Shown here: one piece after another, positions 48,101 to 60,100 of the stretch
Numbering within the stretch: the first letter of the stretch is position 1
Layout of the letters: the number at the start of each line of letters is the position of its first letter
Assembly: GCA_026686845.1 (NCBI GenBank)
Contig: JAIVEN010000014.1
Span: 17,036,001 to 17,100,000, forward strand
Length of the DNA stretch: 64,000 nucleotides
From: Adenanthera pavonina
Lineage: Eukaryota > Streptophyta > Magnoliopsida > Fabales > Fabaceae
Direction of reading: 5' to 3'
The notes under the pieces: model-generated
What the model was told of the DNA's origin: nothing
What the model saw: the letters and a program-made list of their open reading frames with translations, nothing else
Databases searched by the model: none
Translations under genes and position numbers: made by a program

Positions 48101-51100
48101 GATTTAATCATATCTAATAAGTAACTAACAAATAAAAAAAAATATCGATCAATGCAAACATATATCAAATGCATGCATTGATTAAATGTAGATTGAAAAA
48201 TAGAAGAAACATGTTGAAGGGCCAACGGGAGGTGAGAGAAAAATCCCTATGTAAAGTCTATTTAGGACAAGTTGAAAAAATAAAGAGAAAAATGAGGGGG
48301 AAATGGGAGAAAAGAAAAATGAAATAAAGGTATGAGAAAGACATAAAAAAGAGAAAGACATGATATGAAATGAAAGAAAAAAAAAAGAAATACGTGTAGA
48401 TTTAGTGGGTTCAATTTAAAATGTAAAATAATAATAAAAAGATGAATGCATGTGTGCAATAAACTTTGTTAGTACAACGGATGCAAACTTTTAGGAGACA
48501 AGGGAATAATATCAAAATTTAATACTTTAGATATATGTAATTCGCAAAATTAAAAGGGTGCATATGCCCTGTCCTCTCTATTTGGCCTTGCTACTGTTTT
48601 TGATATTCTCAAATGTAATGATTATTTTGAGAAGCAACCACTAATTTATTACATTAAACTAACTTGTATTTTGTTTTCTTTTTATTTTTCTTTTTTTATT
48701 TGGGTTGTGTTAGAATCTTTTCTTAGGTGTTTGGGATTCTCTATTGAATGTTGCAGACACCAAAAGCTACTGTGGAAATCAAGGAATTGAATGTGGATAT
48801 AACAAAAGATTGCAGATCCCAGTCAAATTTGATTTTTAGGATAATTTTATTGCCGATTCGTGTTCACCAGTGCATCGGTGGGGACCAATTATCTAATGCT
48901 AGTGTAGGAGGATGCAGTTCATCTGGCCAATCGTCCATTGCCACAATAGAAATGTCTTCTACTCCTTTTATCTGTGAAAAATTCTCTATCTTGTGTGAAT
49001 TTGGTTGTGATAGGTATTTTTCCGCCCTAGACATATGTTTTTAATATTAATTTTGCTCTTGTTAGAGTAATGGTTGGATAAAAGGAAGTTAATTGTGCAT
49101 AGAGGTGGCAAATGGTTGTGTTTGGGTGGGTTTGCAATTGGGAAAAAATGGATGGGTTAATAACAAAAGTTTTATCCTACTAAATGGGGTCGGTTACATG
49201 GATCATACGGTGCTATTGAGCTTTATTAAAGACCATTATTTCGGATATATCATTTATTAAGAGATTCTATTTTATAACCTCCTTAAGTGTCTTTTTTTTT
49301 TTCTCCCCCTAAATCTTTTTATAAGGCTAAAGACCATCTGATTAATTCTCTTTACTAGTTTCTCTAGCGATTTTCTTTGTATTTGTTTAAATCACCTCAA
49401 TTGATTTTTTTACCATTTTCTTCTTTGTAGTTGCCACTCCAATTTTTTCTCGTATATGATTATTTTATATCTTGTCCTTTCTTATATGACCACCCGTCCA
49501 TTTTAATATTCTCATCTCTGCTATCCCCATCTTTTACTCTTTTTGCCCTGTCAAAGCCCAATATTCACTATCATATAGCATGATCTTCAAAACCTAACTT
49601 ACGTACATACATGCATACATACATATCAATTTGTTAATCATTTATTGCAATCTTTAGTTTTTTTTTAATTTCCTTATAATTAATCATTAGTATAATTTTC
49701 CTTTTGAATTCATTCAATCAATTAAATAAAATTTGCAACACTTCGTTTTAACTCACCTCACCAATGTTTGGCACGTAATGGTCGTTGATTATATCTTGTC
49801 CCCTATTAATATTTTGTTATGCTATAAATTTATTTGTGATGTTGATAAAGATTATCTTAAGAAGAGAGGATGAGAGTGTGTAGATAAAAAATTATGAAAT
49901 GTAAGAGTGGTTTAATGGTTACTCATGGGTTGATGCCTAAAACCCACACTTAAACTTTATTTAATGACCCAACTCATTTAACTTTTAATGTAAATGGTTG
50001 GGATTGGTTGGGTCATAATAGAGTTGGAAAAAAGGAGTTTTCAAGGGGTAAACTTCAACCAGTGGGATAGATTCTTGCGTAAATGTTGCACATCACCAAT
50101 TGTGTGCTAAACTAATAGAAGTAGTTAATTAGTTTGATAATATCCAATAGGGTAGTGAAATTTGAAGAAGCCAGTCAATTATCAGTTTCTATTCGTTTGG
50201 TGTGTAACTCTGCATACCATGTGCACCTAGGACTTTTCCCATCTATGGGAGCTGTCAAATGGGACTTCATTCTTAATTTTGTTAACTGGACATCTGTTTT
50301 AACATTAGGGCCAAGGATTTCCAGTGTAGAACTTCTAGCATTGATTTCCAAGTGTTAGCTTTCTTCCTTAATAAAAATATTATTAGAGGTTATAATAAAC
50401 ATATTTGTGCCCTTTACTTAATAGCTTAAGGTTCAACAATGACCTTTAACATGATATCAAAGTGTCTATGATCAAGTGGTCATGAGTTTGATTCTTGATG
50501 CCCTCAATCTTCTTGATTAAATGAAATTTCAGCACATGGTCGGTGGGCCTGTGCTTTTTCCATGCTACAGGCACAAAGAGCTTTCACATGAGAGGGTTTG
50601 TTAAATATTATAATGAATTTATTTTTGGACTTTTACCTATTAGGTTAAACTTTTGATTTGGAATGGGCTTTGACACCAAAAATATTCATTTATTTATTTT
50701 TGTTTTTTCTTGAAAGAGGGCTATTTTTCATATACTTTATGGATTTGTTTGGTACACAAAATGGAATGGAATGGAATGAAAAAGGAAATGGATTTCTTTT
50801 AGTGTGAAATATGGGTGTCCCTTGACAAAAATTAATAATAAAAATATAGTTGTTGTTTAGTAATCATCACAAGGATATAATAGATATTACACATCCCGAT
50901 TTTCATGTAACGGAAAAGGATTCCTTCTCCTTAGTAGATACCAAATGGGGCCTATGTTTTCTTATTTTATCCTTGGCAGTTTCTATATATGTTTTGCTGA
51001 TTGCAACATGAAAAAAAGGTTGTCATAGTTCATACTATTGTAATTGGATTTGCTTGACTTAAGTTTGGATACTAAGTTGTTGTTTCTGGACATAGGGAAG

Positions 51101-54100
51101 GGGGTATTACTATTAAGAATGTGGGCATTTCCATAGGAGAAGTTGCTGTGAATTTGAATGAGGGTATATTCTTGAAAAGAAAGAGTTTAGTGGAGTCTCC
51201 TTCAGGCTCTGATGATATTACACGGTCAAGTGATGATTCTATGCCCACAAATAAACTGTCGAAGAATCGGAAAGTGCTAGCAGCATTTTCCAAATATACT
51301 ACGATGTTTCCTGAAAAGGTAATGAATTTTGATACACTTCCTGTCTTTAATCATTACATTATTTTTATTGATAAGAGGTACAGGGACTACAAAGGTGGAA
51401 GATATATATATATCCTCCTCAAACAATTAAGAAGCAGAGGAAGCACATCTGTACAAAGCTTGAAATATATTTTACTTCAAATGTATAAATCTGTTGAACC
51501 TAGTTTAATCAATTTTGCTCACAATCGTTATATTTTATTTTTCATTGTCACCAATGACAAACATCAATTTTTGTATTTTGCTCAACTCTATGACTTGCCT
51601 CTTAGTTTTATCTGCTAACTATTTTTCTTTTGTGAAAAAAAAGAAAAAAAATCTGACCTGCATATAATTAAGTCTTATGGTTGCTCTTAATAAACTTGAG
51701 AACAGGAATGAATTCGTGATTCATTAGGATCAACACATTATTTCAAGCTTGCCTTTACACACTCACATATCACTTTTCTAATACCTATGTTTTTGTTTGT
51801 GAAGAAGATTGGTCTACATAATCAACAAAGTGCATTATATCATCATTTAACTTCTTGGGAGGTTTTGATGTTTCTTTGTGCATTGTTTCCTCACCTTAGT
51901 CAATGATATTCTTTATGTGGTACTCCTATTTTTCTTTGTTGTGGATGGCCCTAGTTTATCCTGGGGCTCAATTTTTTTTTCCCTCTCAGAAATTAATAGG
52001 ACAGATAAACTCTATAACTTAATCTGTTGCCTTGAAGTCTCAATTCTCTTATTGTTTTTGGACACTTGAAGTTTAAATTTTTTGCAAGACTGATTCGTTG
52101 CCTTGTCAATATCTTCTGACTGTTGTGTTCATGCTTTTCGTGCTTTTGAGTAATTACATGATTCTATGCTAATTACAAGACATATAGAATATTCTCCAAC
52201 ACTTCTCCTCAAGTTGGAGCATGGATGTTCCAACTTGTTACAAATATATTCCACTGGAGATCCATTCAAAGCCTTTGGAAAATACCCCAAGTTGATCTCT
52301 AGTCTTGACATATACTATAGAAATGACTTTCTCTTGAATCTTCTCATGAACAAAATGATAATCAATCTCGATATGCTTGGTTCATTCATAGAATATGTGA
52401 TTGGAGACAATATGTAGAGCAGCTTAGTTGTCACACCATAGCTTTGCAGGTAATGAGGATTTCAGATCGACCTTGTTCAATTGCTGATATATGCACACAA
52501 CCTCATATACTTATTGTACCATAGCTTTGTACTCCTGTAGTGGACCTTTGGGCATTCATCTCTCAAAATAGTGTCACCATGATTCACATGCAGTAGGCCA
52601 TGTCTTGGAGTTTTTTCACGTAACAAAGGATTTGTTTTAAAGCTGCCCAATGAGTAATTGTTGGGGAGGACATGAACTGGCTAACATTGCTAACATAGTA
52701 TGCAATGTTAGGATGGGTCACTGTGAGGTAATTTAGTTTCCTGACAAGTTTTCTATATTTCTCTAGATCTTTAAATGGTTCACCTTCGTCCTTAGCAAAA
52801 GTCAGGGGTCATTGGTGCACTACCTGGTTGAGCTTCCATTTTTCCCGTATCTGCTTAAAAGTCTAGACCATACTTTTTTCAAGTTAGACCGATGCCTTTC
52901 TTGCTTCTTACAACTTTAACTCCCGAGAAATATGAAGCTTTGATTGGAGAATTAGGGTGAGAATCTCCTGGCACCTCAACCCTAGGTTTTTATATTCATA
53001 TATTTATAATATTTACATCTATATGGTTACATAAGATAAGTGAGATAAGATAATATCCCACAAAATAAGGATAAGAAGAATTCAAAATTTAAATAACTAT
53101 AAGACTTAGTCCTCCTATTCTAACAAACAAACAAACATATTAATTAATTAAATAATGATATCTAACGATAATCCCCCTCAAGTTGGTGAATGTATATCCA
53201 ATATTCCAAGCTTGCTTCATAGATCTTTATATTTGACTCTGGATAGCGCCTTTGTAAGTATGTCTGCAGTTTGTTTGTTTGTTGAGATGTACTGTAGGTT
53301 CACAATATTAGCCTCCGTCTTCTCTATGATGAAATTCATGTCTAGCTTCACGTGCTTAGTTCTATCATGATGAACAGGATTATTAACAATACTGATGGTT
53401 GCTTTATTGTTGCAAAACACATCTATAGGACCATAAAGAGGAAATTTAATCTCTTCAAGAAGTCTCCTGAGCCCCAATCCTTCACAAATTCCCATAGATA
53501 GAGCTCTATACTCAGCTTTTGCACTACTTCTAGGAACTATTGACTATTTCTTACTCCTTCAAGTGACTAGATTTCCCCATAGGCATGTACAATACCCAGT
53601 AGTTGCTCTTCTATTAGTGATTGATCCTGCCTAGTCAGCATCAGTGTAAACCACTGCATTTCTTGCACTGTTTTTCTTAAAGTAAATTCCATATCCAGGT
53701 GCCATCTTTAGATATCTCAAAATCCTATAAATAGCAGCCAATGTTTCTTAGCAGGCTCATTCATGAATTGACTAACAACACTTGCTAGAAAACAGATGTC
53801 AGGTCTAGTATGAGAGAGATAGATGAGTTTACCTACCAACTTGTAGTACCTTGTGGTGTCAACTAGTGTGCTTTCCTCAATCAAATCCTTCTTGTAGGAA
53901 GTCTCCATTGGTTTATTTGCTGGTTTATAGCCAAGTATCCCTGTCTCCTTTAGCAAATCAAGAGTGTATTTTCGTTGAGACACCACTATACCCTTTTTTG
54001 ATCTTGCAACCTTCATTCCAAGAAAGTATCTCAACTCTCCTATATACTTAATCTCGAATTCTCGGGCTAACTTAGCCTTTAATTCATCAATTTCAGCAAT

Positions 54101-57100
54101 ATCACTACCTGTTACCATTATATTATCCACATAAACAATCAATATAGTGATAAATCCAGGTTTAGATGATTTTACAAACAGAGTATGATCAGCTTGTCCT
54201 TGTTTATAACCATATTTCACTATAACAGATGCAAATCTGTCAAACTAAGCTCTAGGTGACTGTTTGAGTCTATAAAGTGATTTTTTAAGTCTACATACCT
54301 TGTTAAGTTCATATGACACACGGTGGAATTTCTGTATAGACTTCTTCATTGAGATCTCCATTCAGGAAATCATTCTTTACATTAAATTGGTGCAAAGGCC
54401 AATTCAAATTTATTGCAATAGATAGAATCACCTTAATAGTATTGAACTTGGCAACCGGTGCAAAAGTTTCTTGTTAATCCACCCCATATGTCTAAGTGAA
54501 TCCCTTAGCTACTAATCTGGCTTTGTGTCTATTGATACTGCCGTCAACGTTATATTTTATGGTGAAAATCCACTTGCAACCAACCGGCTTTTTCCGAGTA
54601 GGTAAATCAGTAATTGTCCAGGTTCCATTCTTATCTAATGCTTCCAGTTCATCTTGAACAGCTCTTCTCCATTCAGGTTAATTGAGTGCTTCATTAACAT
54701 GCTGTGGAACTTTCTCATTTGAAACATTAGTAATAAAGCACTTACAATTAGGAGATAACTTTTTATAGGAAATAAAATTCCCAATTGGATGAAGAGTGCA
54801 TTTCCTTAACCATTTCCGTAGAGTTATAGGAAGGTCATCTTCAGTAACTTCTACTGGTTTTGGACTAGGAGAGGGTTCTGGCATATGGATCACCGGAGCA
54901 TAACTAGCTGGCTCATTATTAACCTGTTTACAACCCTTCTTTTTCCTTGAGTATGTCAGCCATTCCTTCTCGTCATTTGCTTCCACATGATCATCAATTT
55001 TTCTGGATATAGAAAGCAATGAATCTAACTCGGTTTTGTTTGCATCATTGGCTATCTCAGTGCTGTCAATCTCATCAGTTTGCTCAGATTCTTATGCTGA
55101 ACCTGTTGTTTTTGTTGCTTCTAAATCTGCATGTGGCACAGTTTCTAAACTTGTATGTTGCACAGTAATAGGTACACCCATATTTGATCTGTTTACATCT
55201 AGGCCATCCAGACAAAAATCCCATTCTCTCTTACTCTCCTTCTGAATGGGAGTTTTGGGGAAAAATGGAGTGGTTTCAAAAAATGAGACATGTATGGTCA
55301 CAAAAAATTTCTGAGTTGCAGGAGAGTAACTCTTATAACCCTTTTTACTAGAGGAATAACCTAGAAAAGTATTCTTTATGGATTGCTTCTCAAGTTTGTC
55401 GCCCTTATATAGATAAGCAAAGGCAGTGCAACCAAAGACAATGAAAGGTAGTGTTTGGATGAATGTTTGTGCAGCTAGGAATTCTTGTAAAAGAAGGTTA
55501 TAGGGTGTTTGAAAATTGAGAACTCTAGAAGCCATGCAATTGATTAGGTAAGTAGCAGTTATGATAGCTTCTCCCCAGTAGTGTTCGGGAGCATTAGAAC
55601 CTATTAGTAAAGACCTAGCCATATTGACAAGATATCTATTTTTTCTTTCAGAGACTTCATTTGCTGTGGAGAATTAACACAAGTGCTCTGATGGACAATC
55701 CTATGTTTAGAAATAAATTGACTCATAGTAGAATTCATATATTTTGTACCATTATTATTTTGTAGAACCTGGATGGAAGTTTGAAGTTGGGTTTGTGTGA
55801 GGTAGATTTTTTTTTTTTGAAAATCTGTGGCACCTCAGATTTTTCTTTAAGAAGATTAGTCCAGGTCATCCGTGTGTGATCATCGACAAAGATTAAAAAC
55901 TATTTTTCTTCACACAAATTTGAGACTCTAGCGGGATCCCATGCATCACTATGAATCAATTGGAAAGGCTGAGTAGGAACAGGAATACGTTGAGGATAAG
56001 AAGTTTGAACATGTTTTGAATACTGACAAACTTCACTTTCAAAAACAATGTTTTCATTGGTAAATAGATGTGGATACATCTTTTTCATATAATTAAAATT
56101 AGGATGTCTTAGTCTATAATGCCATGACAATAAATCATTGGTTGCAGCTATACCAGTTTTATTCCTATATTGAATCTTATCAATACCATAACTACTATCT
56201 GTCAACAAATAGAGCCCAGCTTTCTCCTTAGCACTGCCAATCACCACTCATGTCTCCAAGTCCTAAAACAGCATCACACATTGTCTTCAAGTGAGAACCA
56301 CAATATAGTCATAATCCCTCGTTAATTTACTAACTGATGATAATAAATTATATGATAGATGTGGAACATATAAGACATCATGGAAAATTAATTTATCAGA
56401 GATTTTTACAGTGCCAATTCCTTCAACCTTAGCTTGATTACCATCAGCCACAGTTACAAAATATTCACCTTTATAAGATTTCAAATGACTGAAGCAAGAA
56501 GAATCACCTGTCATATGCTTATTAGCCCGTGAGTCTACTACCCAGGTATTACCTCTATTGGAATTGGTAGTAAAAGCAGTAGGAGAAGTACTCGAACTTG
56601 CAATTAATCCAGATCCTTTTTCCTTCACCTGTATGTCCTTACCAAACATTTTCTGGAGCATTTGCTGCTGCTTTGTTGTAAATGGAAGAGAGGAGTTGTC
56701 ATCATTCTGAGCCACAAGACCACTGCCTCCCTTTCGTTTGAGATTTGTTGGTTTACTGTGAAGTGTCCAGCATGTGTCTTTAGAGTGTCCCACCTTGCCA
56801 CAATGTTCATAGGTGGGTCTGGTCCCTTTCCTTGTCTTGGAATCTGAATTCTTTATCACAAAAGCAGTAGAATCAGGATTCTGAGTAGGAATAGAGTTTT
56901 CAGAGTTAATTCTTCTCTTGCTTTCCTCATGTTTAGCAGCAAGGAAGACCTTTTTCAGAGTTGGAAATTTATCAAGACTCATAACTCTCCCTTTGTAGTC
57001 ATCAAAGTTTGAGTTAAGGCCAAAAAGAAACTTGAACATTCTCCTTTCTTCCTTGATCTTTCGATACATTGCAACATCCTTTGAGCAGGTCCAGGTGTAG

Positions 57101-60100
57101 TCTTCATATAGATCCAGCTGCTGCCAATTCTTCATCAAAGTGTTAAAATATTCAATAACACTTAGAGAATTCTGTCTGAAGTCATGAAGGAAGGACTCAA
57201 TGCTCAAAATTGTGGCTTTACTTTTCAGAGATGAGTAGGTTTCCTGTGCAGCTTGCTACACATAATGTGCTGACTGGTACAACATGAAATTAGTCACGAA
57301 CAGTCTAACATTTGCACTCCATTGCAAGTAATTTTGTCTATTTAGGCGATGTGCTGTGATGATGATAGGCGATGATTCACGCTGTTGAGCATTCATGGTT
57401 TGATGTTTCACCGAAGTTGGTGTGATTTCCGATGAAGAACCATGATTCTCCGTGCCTTCTGTGTTCAATGCAAAACAACAGAACTGAACCATGGTGGATC
57501 AGCGGCTGTGTTCTGATGCCATGAAGCTTTGATTGGAGAATTAGGGTGAGAATCTCCTTGCGCCTCAATCCTTGGTTTCTATATTCATATATTTATAATA
57601 TTTACATCTATATAGTTACATAGGATAAGTGAGATAAGATAATATCCCACAAAATAAGGATAAGAAGAATTCAAAATTTAAATAACTATAAGACTTGGTC
57701 CTTCTATCCTAACAAACAAACAAACATATTAATTAATTAAATAATGATATCTAATGATAAAATATTTTAATTGCCCTAAATCCTTTGTCTAAAACTAAGA
57801 GTGAATAAAGATTTTGAGAGATGAATTGCCTATAATGTCACTCCCTATAATCACAATGTCATCAACATATGCATCATGTAGAATTATGCAAGCACTCATT
57901 TGTATATAAAACTCTAAGTGATCACATTGACTTTTCTTCATCTCATACTGCATAACTACTTCAATGAATTTTCCAAACCAAGCATAAGGACTTGGTTTCA
58001 ACACATACAGTGATTTGTGAAGATGATAAACTTTCCTATACTCCCCTTGAGCAACAAATCTAGGTGGTTGCTCCATATAAACCTCCTTGTGAAGATCACC
58101 ATGTGTGAATTTTCAGTGCTAGGTTCTTGTTATACTATTCAATCATAAGAGATGATTACACATAGGGAGAGATTAGCCAACCATTTTCAATAAAACAGGA
58201 AATAATAAAAAACAGAGTAAATCGACCCTGATTCTAATAACTATACAGATATGAAGTGAATAACAAATTAAATAAGAAATAACAAGATGGGCTAAGGCAA
58301 GTTTGGCCTATTCTAACACCATGTAGAAAGGCATTCTTGATATCCAGCTGATATAAAAGCCTATCATAAGTTGTTACTATAGAAATAAAGAGTCAAACAT
58401 AGGAGAATTTGGTTAGCGGTGAGGTGTCAGAGTAGTCAACACCATCAGCGTCGAGTAAACATGAATAGTGGGAGGTCGAATAGATTCTGCAATAGGTGGA
58501 GGATCATTGAGAGGACAAGTGGACTTGTTGCAGTGTATATCAGCAGATCATTGTCTTCCCCCTGTCTGAGATAGAGAAGGCAAGGGAAATAGGGTGTACT
58601 TTTGTTTGATGTGATGTCGCTACACATGAGATAGTGATTAAGGGAAGAAGAAAAACATTGATATTCCTTTTGAAGATGAGAGTACTCGAGAAAGACACAT
58701 TTAAGAGATTTGGGATCTAATTTGGTGACTTGGGGCTGAACATCCTGAATAATGCAAGTGCTACTAAAAATCCTATGTTCAATAAGAAACAAAGACTTGG
58801 AAGGAAATAGAGCAGTGAAGGGATTGTCAACATTAAGTAATGAGGATGGCATTCGGTTACTCAAGAAGCAAGATGTGGAGATAGCATTGGCCTAGAATGG
58901 CTTAGGAGCTTGCATGTGAAAGATAAGTGCTTATGATAATTTCAAGTAAATATCTATTCTTTTCCTTGACAACCCTGTTTTGAGATAGAGGAACACAATA
59001 AAATTCATGGAGAATACTATTTTTAGTCATGTAAGTTTGGAATGAATCTAAAAATATTCTTTGGCATTATCACTTCGTAAACTGTGAACCAAGACATTGA
59101 ATTGTGTTTTTATTTTAGTGTAAAAGGAACAAAAATGAGAAAACAACTCAACGATTTTTCATGAAATACTACTGAATAACCTGAGAGTAAGCATCAAGAA
59201 ATGTAGCAAAATATTTAAAACCAAACTTAGTTGTAATAGGACAAGGACCCCGGACTTTAGAATGAACTAACTTAAATGGGGATACAATTTACTTATTGAC
59301 TCTAGAAATAGAAGGAAGACGATGATGTTAGGCAAATTGACGTGACTCACCATCTTAAGATGATAAATGTTGAAACTGTGGGTAGAGTTTGTTGAGAGAG
59401 GACTGAGAAGGATGGTCTAATCAACAATATGTCTCAAAAGTGTTCAAAGCACTGAGACAAGCAACTGATTTTGCCATTGTACATCCAAAATGTAGAGACC
59501 ACTAGACTCATGAACTTCACCAATGATCTGCTTCGTTTAATCATAAAAAATGAGACAATTATTCAGAATTAGTGTAATTTTATTAACAGAGATGAGATTA
59601 AAAGAAAAGTCAGGTAAATTCAATGTTGAGGATAAAGAAAGTTATGAAGTTGGATTAACAATTCCAGAACTAAGAGCACAAGAGGTTGACCTATAAGTTA
59701 AAATAGCATGAGAGGTGGTGGTGTGTGATTGAAAGGTGGGAAAGGGACTTGGATCGCCTGTCATGTGATCTTTGGTACCAGAATCAATGGCCTATTTGGA
59801 TGATAAAGATATAAGGCACATAGTGGTTACCTGATTCTGCAATAGTAGTGACTGCAAGAGCAGTGGATTTTAATGATTCCTAATACTTAGAGAATTGAGG
59901 AGACCACAAAGGTTGATTACTATTTGCCATACCTATGCTAATAAAGAAACTCCTAATGTATCTAAAGCAAATAACCAATTGGCATATTCATGAAAACGTA
60001 TCCAAAGCAACTATGAATAGCACCAACTTCAATGTTTAGTCACAGAACAGGGTCAGCAACACGTACTATGTACAAACTCCTGATTAGAGGCCAAACAAGT

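Larger units (their letters stand above)
40748..48154 (-). mobile_element. Ty1/copia LTR retrotransposon copia-2, antisense in SABRE intron 3
   Basis: Flanked by target duplication CAAAC (40743-40747 and 48155-48159). LTRs 40748-40982 and 47922-48154 differ at about 20 positions by hand count, so it is fairly old. Coding order on the - strand: gag at about 47893-47312; then zinc-knuckle, protease and integrase remnants to 45824; the nested element; RT (KARLVAKGFSQT near 41740); and RNase H at about 41352-40990 (ADILTKALAKVKHEAL). Stops and shifts occur throughout. Confidence 0.92.
40179..48596. mobile_element. Degraded hAT-like element split by copia-2
   Basis: Left end TAGTGGCAGAGCCA (40179) and right end GGCCTTGCTACTG (ends 48596) are imperfect inverted repeats resembling the common plant hAT MITE terminus AGTGGCGGAGCCA. 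Flanks GTTGTGAT and TTTTTGAT match at 6 of 8, as expected of an old 8-bp target duplication. Without the insert the element would be about 1.0 kb. It is weakly supported because the ends are diverged. Confidence 0.4.
52933..57759 (-). mobile_element. Ty1/copia LTR retrotransposon copia-3, antisense, nested in copia-4
   Basis: Target duplication AAATA (52928-52932 and 57760-57764). Two 238-bp LTRs (52933-53170 and 57522-57759) differ at about 11 positions by hand count, so it is younger than copia-2. PBS-like TGGCATCAGAACAC lies next to the right LTR. The - strand coding order is gag (57492-56287, with a knuckle of the form EHCGKVGHSKDTC), integrase, RT (about 54220-53717) and RNase H (53495-53217). 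Gag is nearly whole but stops interrupt pol. Related to copia-2 by protein sequence (shared TISIVNNP and ADILTKAL). Confidence 0.92.

Noticed and set aside
48262..48459. 65-codon - strand Phe/Leu-rich frame
   Set aside because: A purine-rich stretch on the + strand produces an artificial hydrophobic frame.
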